In this document: positions 11,753-21,400 of the stretch, piece by piece
Layout of the letters: every line of letters begins with the position of its first letter
Position numbering within the stretch: the first letter of the stretch is position 1
Program-made: the position numbers and the translations under genes
Notes under the pieces: generated by a model
What the model saw: the letters and a program-made list of their open reading frames with translations, nothing else
Database searches by the model: none
What the model was told of the DNA's origin: nothing
Origin: Archivesica marissinica
Taxonomy: Eukaryota; Mollusca; Bivalvia; Venerida; Vesicomyidae
NCBI GenBank assembly: GCA_014843695.1
Contig: CM026395.1
Span: 49,272,557-49,336,556 of the forward strand
Reading direction: 5' to 3'
Length of the DNA stretch: 64,000 nucleotides

Positions 11753-12304
11753 TGAAAACAGTTTCCAATCTTACAATTTACGACATTTTGCATTTGTATT
11801 GAAAACACAAACATATTAATTTGTTTAATATTAACCGTTTATTGAAAGAATAGAACTGAAAAACAAAATTAATATTGAACAGTACTACACAGAGTTATCG
11901 CTACTTGCAACGTGAAACCGTGGAACACACTAAAACATTCTATAAAATTGAATATTATCCAGCTCTCAAACAATAGAACGATTAAACAAATTTGAATGTG
12001 ATGGATTGCCAATAAGTCCATATCAGTATCAGCAATTGAGCAACTACGGTGTACTCGACGGTCAAGTAGGGTCAATTACGTTGAAAACTACCTTTACAAT
12101 CGGGACCTGGGTTGTTCCAAGCTCACCGTAGAGATAGTTTGAACATGTTTAGGCTAAACAGTCAGATCATGGGTTTCATGAAGTTCAAACTACGTTAAGT
12201 ATAACTATATACATGTGCGTTGTACTACGGTTAACTGCACGGTTAACTCTGTCAACTACGGTCTACTAGTAGTGACTACGGTCCAACACTTGCCTACGAG
12301 GCCA
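11753..12304. other. sequence downstream of the transposase-like gene
   Basis: AT-rich to 12,050, then several ACGGTNNACT-type words (for example GTACTACGGTTAACTGCACG) between 12,050 and 12,290. This may be the 3' subterminal part of the transposon, but no terminal inverted repeat was found. Confidence 0.3.
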
Positions 12305-12604
12305 TTACGCATATTTTAGGCTATCGTAATAACCATGGTAGTCTCTATGAATGACACTTTTGAGCTTCTGGAGGTGCTTGTACTTGCTACCTTTAATTGG
12401 TAGTCTTCCTGTGTGCAGCCGTCCAACAGTATCCTCAGGCTTCGGACTATCTCGCTTGGCTCGTCGAGGTAAATCCTGTTCAACTTCATCGAAGTTCAGT
12501 TGTACTTGAATGCCTTCCCCTTTCAAATAATGAAGGCAACGAATGTCATATACCGTCGGATCGCCTGCAATCGTTCCTGGTCTAATGCTGGTGTAGTAGT
12601 TCAA
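12305..12604 (-). pseudogene. C-terminal part of DDE-transposase-like protein (frameshifted)
   Basis: Continues the protein of the next entry in another frame. The read-through in this frame starts at YLGYDFFKDFS near 12650, before the nominal start codon, and continues NYYTSIRPGTIAGDPTVYDI to the conserved-looking ending GRLPIKGSKYKHLQKLKSVI and YHGYYDSLKYA. The KYLGYDFF frame overlaps the end of the upstream frame, so a one-base change near 12640-12655 separates them. Without it the protein would be about 570 residues. Confidence 0.75.
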
Positions 12605-14160
12605 CTTAGAAAAGTCTTTGAAAAAGTCATAGCCGAGGTATTTGACTCGTATGACTTTGTCAGCCTAGCAGCGATTATCTTGCTGACATAACACGCTGGA
12701 CTATATATCGGCTGATCCTTAATTGTGCGTTCTATTGTGGCATGTACGCTGTCCACCTCCATTTGGGTATGACTCTTTTCTAACAACTTTTGCACGATTA
12801 GGATATTCCTATCTTTGGATAGTTTTAGTAAGGCGTTGGCTAACACTACGTTCCTATTTTGATAGTTACAGCCATCACTATACACAATAACCTTTTCGAC
12901 AGATGTAGGCAGGTTATTAATATAGTCAGTCAAGCAACTGGCAAACGAATTTGCTGATAGGTCCCCGTCACTCTCAGTCCAAAAGTGACAACTTACATCT
13001 TTAGTCACGACGTCATATACCGTGTAGTTATGACACGCAAGCTTGGTCTTGTAATAAAGTGCACTGGCCTTTAGCATTGGCGCTAATAATACTGCCTGCA
13101 TATCAACTGTAATAACTTTTACTGTTGGGTTATCTTCTGCATGTAGTTTATCCTTAGCCTTTGATTCTCGAGCTTTGTCTTTACGCTTTATATGTGCACT
13201 ATATATATCTTCTGTTATATTTCCAGCCTCGAAACAACATACGCAAGTGTCACATTGATCTTTGCGGGTCTTGAATAAGGACAGGTTCATATCATTGAAC
13301 ACCTCATAAAACGTTGTCTTGCTGACTGAACGCGTGTCATGTTCAGCACAATACTCTTTGTATACCATGTGAAGCTCGGCCATTGATCCAAAGACAGGTT
13401 CTATGTATTCCATTTTGCTTTCGGATATGCAGTAGTGAGATGGTACCTTTGGTAGGCTTTCTAGATATTCTCTAGCTGTGAGTTCATTTGCAGAAGGATG
13501 TTTATTTTTCTTCTCGTTTTCGCTTCTAATTGGAATACCCGTTCTTCCATCTACCTTTTTCACCCATTGGTATACTGACTTCTCCCCTATACCTAGTGTA
13601 GACAGAAACATGTTCTTGCACACTCTCATGGACACTCCGTTATGCAGAAGACTGTATCTAAATGTTAAGTTTCTTTTGCTAGTGTCAGATTTCTTTGGAC
13701 ACTCTCGTTTGTCAGTATGTTCGCACACGTACATTTTCTTCTCATCCCATGACATATTTCGCCAGAACGAATCAAACAGTAACGTCCTATCTTCTGCTGA
13801 GGACTCACCGCATTGATTGCGACGTTCACAACATTTTGAACAACCTCGTTCAGTGAGTATACGTTCCAGTTTAACTTTCTTGTTTCCATTAGTATCTTTC
13901 ATTAAACTAACATACTGTTTGACTACCATTCTATAGGTTTTGTTCGTTGTGCGTTTGTTTATGCCTTTCTGTCTCTTATTCTGACCAACATCCATAACCT
14001 GATCTACTTCTTCCACATGATCAATGTTATCTATATTTCCATCGTCTGATTGTACTACATTGGGAGCATCTAGTAAATGGTCGACGTTGTCTAGGTCGCC
14101 ATTATCAGTTATTACATCGGAATCGTTCTTATTACAGGAACTTGATTCTAGTTGGTAAGT
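12601..14160 (-). pseudogene. DDE-transposase-like protein, main part
   Basis: A long minus-strand frame, with 471 residues from a GTG at 14016; the frame is open further back to about 14,195 and adds an acidic stretch (DNGDLDNVDHLLDAPNVVQS). Numbered from that GTG: Cys-rich cluster C59, C62, C63, C69; a helical region (FRYSLLHNGVSMRVCKNMFL); a second Cys cluster at 255-261 (CDTCVCC); then an RNase-H-like core. The candidate acid triad is D305 (VITVDMQAV), D381 (VYSDGCNYQNRN) and E429 (VDSVHATIE). I recognise the overall pattern as one of the multicopy transposase-like families seen in many invertebrate genomes but cannot name the superfamily with certainty. The C-terminus lies in another frame. 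Its 5' side meets a 194-bp satellite. It is probably nuclear DNA-binding if ever expressed. Confidence 0.7.
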
Positions 14161-14570
14161 GCATCGACTGCATGTTCGCTTTGGGCAGTCATGCTTTCGT
14201 ATACATCAAGTTCATCAACTGTATGTACCATTACACTATCCGGATCTGTATCAGCACAGGATATTGCTACGGTTTCTAGACCTTCATTGTCACAATCTCG
14301 TGTAGTTTGTAGTGGTACATGAACAATAGTGCTGTTGGGGTTCTCAGTCGTAAGCTTTGTGCAGCTTGCTTGTACCATGGCAATCTGGTTACTTGTTTCT
14401 GGCACCTGCGCTTGGGAAGAGACAGTTCTGTTCTGAAGATGTTCGACCTTGTTTTTCTTGTTCCTTTCGACATCGATATTCTCCTGATATTCTTCTGACC
14501 TCTTCCGGTCAATGTCAACTTTGTTACTTTGGTTAGTTACAGTTATCTCACCTGACCAGCATGAAAACAT
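14148..14570 (-). pseudogene. N-terminal low-complexity part of the transposase-like gene
   Basis: 140-residue frame rich in Ser, Thr, Asn and acidic residues (for example DCDNEGLETVAISCADTDPD), with no domain. It overlaps the opening of the main frame at about 14150-14195, so it is either an upstream exon or the same protein before a frameshift. The first codons (MFSCWSGEI) lie inside the first monomer of the adjacent 194-bp satellite. There the minus strand reads GGTCAGGTGAGAT, a good splice-donor consensus, so the real start may differ. Confidence 0.45.
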
Positions 14571-15668
14571 TATGTCAAGTCTAAATTTACTAATATTAGC
14601 TCGGTATTATGCATTTTCTGAGGTGACTTTCAATTCTCACGGCTTGGAGAAAAATGCTGAATCTGTGAGAATTGAAAGTTCCAGTCAGGGACCTTTCTAA
14701 AGTGACCCACAGGCATCATATGAAGTGGTGAGATATCTATCTCACCTGACCAGTATGACAACATTATGTCAAGTCTAAATTTACTAATATTAGCTCGGTA
14801 TTATGCATTTTCTGAGGTGACTTTCAATTCTCACGGCTTGGAGAAAAATGCTGAAGCTGTGAGAATTGGAAGTTCCCGTCAGGGACCTATCTAAAGTGAC
14901 TCACAGGCATCATATGAAGTGGTGAGATATCTATATCACCTGACCAGCATGAAAACATTATGCCAAGTCTAAATTTACTAATAGTAGCTCGGTATTATGC
15001 ATTTTCTGAGGTGACTTTCAATTCTCACGGCTTGGAGAAAAATGCTGAAGCTGTGAGAATTGAAAGTTCCAGTCAGGGACCTTTCTAAAGTGACCCACAG
15101 GCATCATATGAAGTGGTAATATATATATCTCACCTGACCAGCATGAAAACATTATGCCAAGTCTAAATTTACCAATATTAGGTCAGTATTATACATTTTC
15201 TGAGGTGACTTTCAATTCTCACGGCTTGGGGGAAAATTCTGAAGCTGTGAGAATTGAAAGTTCCCGTCAGGGACCTATCTAAAGTGATGCACAGGCATCA
15301 TATGAAGTGGTTAGATATCTATCTCACCTGACCAGCATGAAAACATTATGCCAAATCTAAATTTACTAATATTAGCTCGGTATTATGCATTTTCTGAGGT
15401 GACTTTCAATTCTCACGGCTTGGAGAAAAATGCTGAAGCTGTGAGAATTGAAAGTTCCAGTCAGGGATTTTTCTAAAGTGACCCACAGGCATCATATGAA
15501 GTGGTGAGATATCTATCTCACCTGACCAGCATGAAAACATTATGTCAAGTCTAAATTTACTAATATTAGCTCGGTATTATGCATTTTCTGAGGTGACTCT
15601 CAATTCTCACGGCTTAGAGAAAAATGCTGAAGCTGTGAGAATTGAAAGTTCCAGTCAGGGATCTTTCT
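14546..15668. repeat. 194-bp satellite with internal hairpin, about 6 copies
   Basis: The word CACCTGACCAGCATGAAAAC recurs with a constant 194-bp period (starts near 14546, 14740, 14934, 15128, 15322, 15516). Each monomer contains ACTTTCAATTCTCAC and its exact inverse GTGAGAATTGAAAGT around a 24-28-bp loop. Monomers are about 95% identical. The array abuts the 5' end of the transposase-like gene on one side and a fold-back on the other. Confidence 0.95.
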
Positions 15669-16062
15669 AGGCGCTGTCTAAAATGCGGACGCGTTAAGCG
15701 GGCGCTATATATATAGAGAAAAAATGCGGACGCTATGTAACATATAGGGAAAAAGAGGGCGCTATAGGTATTACTTGATAAAGGTGTTAGATAAGGTGTG
15801 CGATTAAACAAACTTATAATCGCCGTGTTTTTTATCGTGGGGAAATTAATGTGTTATCACCACTTTTTTATTTCGTTAATTTGATGAAGTCTTACTAATG
15901 TGTTTATTACCTTAAAACCCCAATAACAATTATTAAGCAACACATACATTTTCTATAGCGCCCGCGTTTTCCCACTATATATATATATATAGCGCCCGCG
16001 TTTTCCCACTATATATATATAGCGTCCGCATTTTCCCTCTATATATATATAGCGTCCGCAGT
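15669..16062. repeat. fold-back of GCGGACGCTATATATA units
   Basis: Left arm (15669-15770) has units such as AAATGCGGACGC and GGGCGCTATATATATAG. The right arm (15950-16060) has the inverse (TATAGCGCCCGCGTTTTCCC, TATATAGCGTCCGCATTTTC), about 32-bp units repeated three to four times. Arms are imperfect. The centre (15829-15957) is also duplicated downstream. Confidence 0.75.
15829..15957 (+). repeat. direct duplication, copy 1
   Basis: About 130 bp beginning TTTATCGTGGGGAAATTAAT and ending ACATACATTTTCTA; almost identical to copy 2 at 16213-16341. Confidence 0.93.
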
Positions 16063-16212
16063 TTGTTATATGTTCATTATGTCTGCTTTTCATACAGTGA
16101 TATCGACGCATCTGCAAATTTACCAGACGTACTCTTTAATGAATTAAACCTATGAACTATTTGGAAACTAAATCGTATTTACTGAAATCATATCATGGTA
16201 GAATTTGAGATT

Positions 16213-16341
16213 TTTATCGTGGGGAAATTAATGTGTTATCACCACTTTTTTATTTCGTTAATTTGATGAAGTCTTACTAATGTGTTTATTACCTTAAAAC
16301 CCCAAAAACAATTATTAAGCAACATATACATTTTCTAAGAT
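16213..16341 (+). repeat. direct duplication, copy 2
   Basis: Second copy of the 130-bp segment (GTGTTATCACCACTTTTTTA, CTTAAAACCCCAAAAACAAT). It lacks the fold-back units that adjoin copy 1, so the fold-back probably arose next to or inserted into one copy. Nothing recognised from 16342 to 16787. Confidence 0.93.
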
Positions 16342-16787
16342 ACACATATCCACACAAATGATTGGTATTCTTTTCATACTATAAATTGCCAAAAGCAAAT
16401 TGCTAATATCGTACCAGAATAAACAACTTATGTATTGTTAATAAGTGTGCAATGAATGGACATGCGCTACCGTTTATATGATTATGCTGATTGATTCTCC
16501 ACTTTGATTGTGCTCACTGATCGGATTACCCTGATTGCGATAACCACATGTATGACCATATCCTATACAGGTAGCCAGAGTAAATCCAGTTATCTAATTC
16601 ACTAATATACAATACATTATTGCGTGTTCTATTGAAGTCTATGTCATTGCAACAGACTGCATGATATATATATCGAATTATTTTCAAGTGTTAGTATCAT
16701 AATGATCATATTGCATGGTATAGTGCAGACTGCATTGTATAATGCAGACGCTTCGATATCACTATTTCGAAATGGCAGACACATTGT

Positions 16788-16920
16788 GTTCTGCCCTGTC
16801 TGGCAGTGTATAACCGAGACGATTGAAGTTGTATCTGCTTTATTTCATTTCGTCACATATGGTAAAAAAGCAGATACAACTTCAATCGTCTCGGTTATAC
16901 ACTGCCAGACAGGGCAGAAC
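16788..16920. repeat. perfect 54-bp hairpin, 25-bp loop
   Basis: Left arm 16788-16841 begins GTTCTGCCCTGTCTGGCAGT; right arm 16867-16920 is its exact reverse complement over all 54 bases. It lies 76 bp upstream of the BEL/Pao-like gag start. Confidence 0.97.
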
Positions 16921-16996
16921 AGTAAAAAAGCTGTGGGGCCCATGAAAGGAATTTTACCGGAAACCACTAAATCAAACACCTACACTACTAACTCCA

Positions 16997-17445
16997 ATGG
17001 CTCCACAGATTCAACAAGATCCAGTTTCGAATGATCTTGCAAGATTTTTGTTGAAAAAAGATCTGCTGTTATCTAGATTAACAAATTTCAATGACAGGCC
17101 AGATTTTTACTGTTCATGGAAGGCAAGTTTTAAGGGTGTTGTTAATGATCTAGGTGCAAATCCATCAGAAGAAATTGACCTACTCATAAGATACTTGGGT
17201 GCAGAATCAAAGCAACATGCTGTTAGTCTTCGTTCCGTATATGTCTGTGATCCAGCTATGGGGCGTGAACAAATTTGGAACCGTCTGAATGAACGATATG
17301 GCTCACCAGAACTTGTGAGACATGCAATAATGACGAAGCTCGGTCGTCTACCAAGGCTCAATGGAAAGGAACCCAAACGCCTATATGATATGGTTGACAC
17401 TCTCTCGGAAGTGGAAGCATTGAAACAGGATCCCATGTATTCAGT
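16997..17445 (+). CDS. BEL/Pao-type retrotransposon gag-like protein, N-terminal part
   Basis: An open frame of 149 residues runs straight into an assembly gap. It contains FNDRPDFYCSWKASFKGVV, NPSEEIDLLIRYLG and QIWNRLNERYGSPELVRHAI, then LPRLNGKEPKRLYDMVDTLS. This pattern (Trp-containing core, then a leucine-rich segment and RFG/RYGSP box) matches the DUF1759-like gag region of Pao/BEL elements. The ATG is the first after the hairpin; a short overlapping frame upstream is not supported. Protease, reverse transcriptase and LTRs are not visible, presumably lost in the gap or absent. Confidence in the family is good; completeness cannot be judged. Confidence 0.75.
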
Positions 17446-18445
17446 NNNNNNNNNNNNNNNNNNNNNNNNNNNNNNNNNNNNNNNNNNNNNNNNNNNNNNN
17501 NNNNNNNNNNNNNNNNNNNNNNNNNNNNNNNNNNNNNNNNNNNNNNNNNNNNNNNNNNNNNNNNNNNNNNNNNNNNNNNNNNNNNNNNNNNNNNNNNNNN
17601 NNNNNNNNNNNNNNNNNNNNNNNNNNNNNNNNNNNNNNNNNNNNNNNNNNNNNNNNNNNNNNNNNNNNNNNNNNNNNNNNNNNNNNNNNNNNNNNNNNNN
17701 NNNNNNNNNNNNNNNNNNNNNNNNNNNNNNNNNNNNNNNNNNNNNNNNNNNNNNNNNNNNNNNNNNNNNNNNNNNNNNNNNNNNNNNNNNNNNNNNNNNN
17801 NNNNNNNNNNNNNNNNNNNNNNNNNNNNNNNNNNNNNNNNNNNNNNNNNNNNNNNNNNNNNNNNNNNNNNNNNNNNNNNNNNNNNNNNNNNNNNNNNNNN
17901 NNNNNNNNNNNNNNNNNNNNNNNNNNNNNNNNNNNNNNNNNNNNNNNNNNNNNNNNNNNNNNNNNNNNNNNNNNNNNNNNNNNNNNNNNNNNNNNNNNNN
18001 NNNNNNNNNNNNNNNNNNNNNNNNNNNNNNNNNNNNNNNNNNNNNNNNNNNNNNNNNNNNNNNNNNNNNNNNNNNNNNNNNNNNNNNNNNNNNNNNNNNN
18101 NNNNNNNNNNNNNNNNNNNNNNNNNNNNNNNNNNNNNNNNNNNNNNNNNNNNNNNNNNNNNNNNNNNNNNNNNNNNNNNNNNNNNNNNNNNNNNNNNNNN
18201 NNNNNNNNNNNNNNNNNNNNNNNNNNNNNNNNNNNNNNNNNNNNNNNNNNNNNNNNNNNNNNNNNNNNNNNNNNNNNNNNNNNNNNNNNNNNNNNNNNNN
18301 NNNNNNNNNNNNNNNNNNNNNNNNNNNNNNNNNNNNNNNNNNNNNNNNNNNNNNNNNNNNNNNNNNNNNNNNNNNNNNNNNNNNNNNNNNNNNNNNNNNN
18401 NNNNNNNNNNNNNNNNNNNNNNNNNNNNNNNNNNNNNNNNNNNNN
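17446..18445. other. assembly gap, exactly 1,000 N
   Basis: A round 1,000-N run is a placeholder size. It separates a retroelement coding frame from a satellite, so sequence on the two sides may not truly be 1 kb apart. Open frames through the N run have no meaning. Confidence 0.99.
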
Positions 18446-21400
18446 TGCCTAACTATGCCCACATCCGTTGTACATATGAGTGCCTAACTATGCTCACGTC
18501 CGTTGTACTTTATGAGTGCCTAACTATGCCCACATCCGTTGTACTTTATGAGTGCCTATCTATGCCCACATCCATTGTACATTATCAGTGCCTATCTATG
18601 CCCACATCCGTTGTACGTTATGAGTGTCTATGTATGCCCACGTCCGTTGTACTTCATGAGTGCCTAACTATGCCCACATCCGTTGTACTTAGTGAGTGCC
18701 TATCTATGCCCACGTCCGTTGTACTTTATGAGTGCCTATCTATGCCCACATCCGTTGTACTTTATGAGTGCCTAACTATGCCCACATCCGTTGTACTTTA
18801 TGAGTGCCTAACTATGCCCACATCCGTTGTACTTTATGAGTTCCTAACTATGCCCACATCCGTTGTACTTTATGAGTGCCTAACTATGTCCACATCCGTT
18901 GCACTTTATGAGTGCCTATCTATGCCCACATCCGTTGTATATTATGAGTGCCTAACTATGCCCAAATCCGTTGTACTTTATGAGTGCCTAACTATGCCCA
19001 CATCCGTTGTACTTTATGAGTGCCTAACTATGCCCACATCCGTTGTACTTTATGAGTGTATAACTATGCCCACATCCGTTGTACCTTATGAGTGCCTAAC
19101 TATGCCCACATCCGTTGTACTTTATGAGTGCCTAACTATGCCCACATCCGTTGTACTTGATGAGTGCCTAACTATGCCCACGTCCGTTGTACTTTATGAG
19201 TGCCTAACTATGCCCACATCCGTTGTACTTTATGAGTGCCTAACTATGCCCACATCCGTTGTACATATGAGTGCCTAACTATGCTCACGTCCGTTGTACT
19301 TTATGAGTGCCTAACTATGCCCACATCCGTTGTACTTTATGAGTGCCTATATATGCCCACATCCGTTGTACATTATCAGTGCCTATCTATGCCCACATCC
19401 GTTGTACTTTATGAGTGCCTAACTATGCCCACGTCTGTTGTACATTATGAGTGCTTAACTATGCCCACATCCGTTGTACATATGAGTGCCTAACTATGCT
19501 CACGTCCGTTGTACTTTATGAGTGCCTAACTATGCCCACATCCGTTGTACTTTATGAGTGCCTATCTATGCCCACATCCATTGTACATTATCAGTGCCTA
19601 TCTATGCCCATATCCGTTGTACTTTATGAGTGTCTATCTATGCCCACGTCCGTTGTACTTCATGAGTGCCTAACTATGCCCACATCCGTTGTACTTAGTG
19701 AGTGCATATCTATGCCCACGTCCGTTGTACTTTATGAGTGCCTATCTATGCCCACATCCGTTGTACTTTATGAGTGCCTAACTATGCCCACATCCGTTGT
19801 ACTTTATGAGTGCCTACTATGCCCACATCTGTTGTACCTTATGAGTGCCTAACTATGCCCACATCCGTTTTACTTTATGAGTGCCTAACTATGCCCACAT
19901 CCGTTGCACTTTATGAGTGCCTATCTATGCCCACATCCATTGTATTTTATGAGTGCCTAACTATGCCCAGATACGTTGTACTTTATGAGTGCCTAACTAT
20001 GCCCACATCCGTTGTACTTTATGAGTGCCTAACTATGCCCACGTCCGTTGTACTTAATGAGTGCCTAACTATGCCCACGTCCGTTGTACATTATGAGTGC
20101 CTAACTATGCCCACATCCGTTGTACATACGATTGCCTACCTATGCTCTCGTCCGTTGTACTTTATGAGTGCCTATCTATGCCCACATCCGTTGTATTTAT
20201 GAGTGCCTAACTATGCCCACATCCGTTGTACTTTATGAGTGCCTAACTATGCCCACATCCGTTGTACTTTATGAGTGCCTAACTATGCCCACGTCCGTTG
20301 TACATTATGAGTGCCTAACTATGCCCACGCCGTTGTACATTATGAGTGCCTAACTATGCCCACATCCGTTGTACATATGAGTGCCTAACTATGCTCACGT
20401 CCGTTGTACTTTATGAGTGCCTAACTATGCCCACATCCGTTGTACATATGAGTGCCTAACTATGCTCACGTCCGTTGTACTTTATGAGTGCCTAACTATG
20501 CCCACATCCGTTGTACTTTATGAGTGCCTATCTATGCCCACATCCGTTGTACATTATCAGTGCTTATCTATGCCCACATCCGTTGTACTTTATGAGTGCC
20601 TAACTATGCCCACGTCTGTTGTACATTATGAGTGCCTAACTATGCCCACATCCGTTGTACATATGAGTGCCTAACTATGCTCACGTCCGTTGTACTTTAT
20701 GAGTGCCTAACTATGCCCACATCCGTTGTACTTTATGAGTGCCTATCTATGCCCACATCCATTGTACATTATCAGTGCCTATCTATGCCCACATCCGTTG
20801 TACTTTATGAGTGTCTATCTATGCCCACGTCCGTTGTACTTCATGAGTGCCTAACTATGCCCACATCCGTTGTACTTAGTGAGTGCCTATCTATGCCCAC
20901 GTCCGTTGTATTTGATGAGTGCCTATCTATGCCCACATCCGTTGTACTTTTTGAGTGCCTAACTATGCCCACATCCGTTGTACTTTATGAATGCCTAACT
21001 ATGCCCACATCTGTTGTACTTTATGAGTGCCTAACTATGCCCACATCCGTTGTACTTTATGAGTGCCTAACTATGCCCACATCCGTTGCACTTTATGAGT
21101 GCCTATCTATGCCCACATCCGTTGTATTTTATGAGTGCCTAACTATGCCCACATCCGTTGTACTTTATGAGTGCCTAACTATGCCCACATCCGTTGTACT
21201 TTATGAGTGCCTAACTATGCCCACATCCGTTGTACTTTATGAGTGCCTAACTATGCCCACATCCGTTGTACTTTATTAGTGCCTAACTATGCCCACATCC
21301 GTTGTACTTTATGAGTGCCTAACTATGCCCACATCCGTTGTACTTTATGAGTGCCTAACTATGCCCACATCCGTTGTACTTTATGAGTGCCTAACTATGC

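Noticed and set aside
16702..17034. 110-codon frame upstream of the gag-like protein
   Set aside because: It crosses both arms of a perfect hairpin and overlaps the gag frame; no family features.
17107..18462. Minus-strand and plus-strand frames through the N run
   Set aside because: They exist only because N codons contain no stops.
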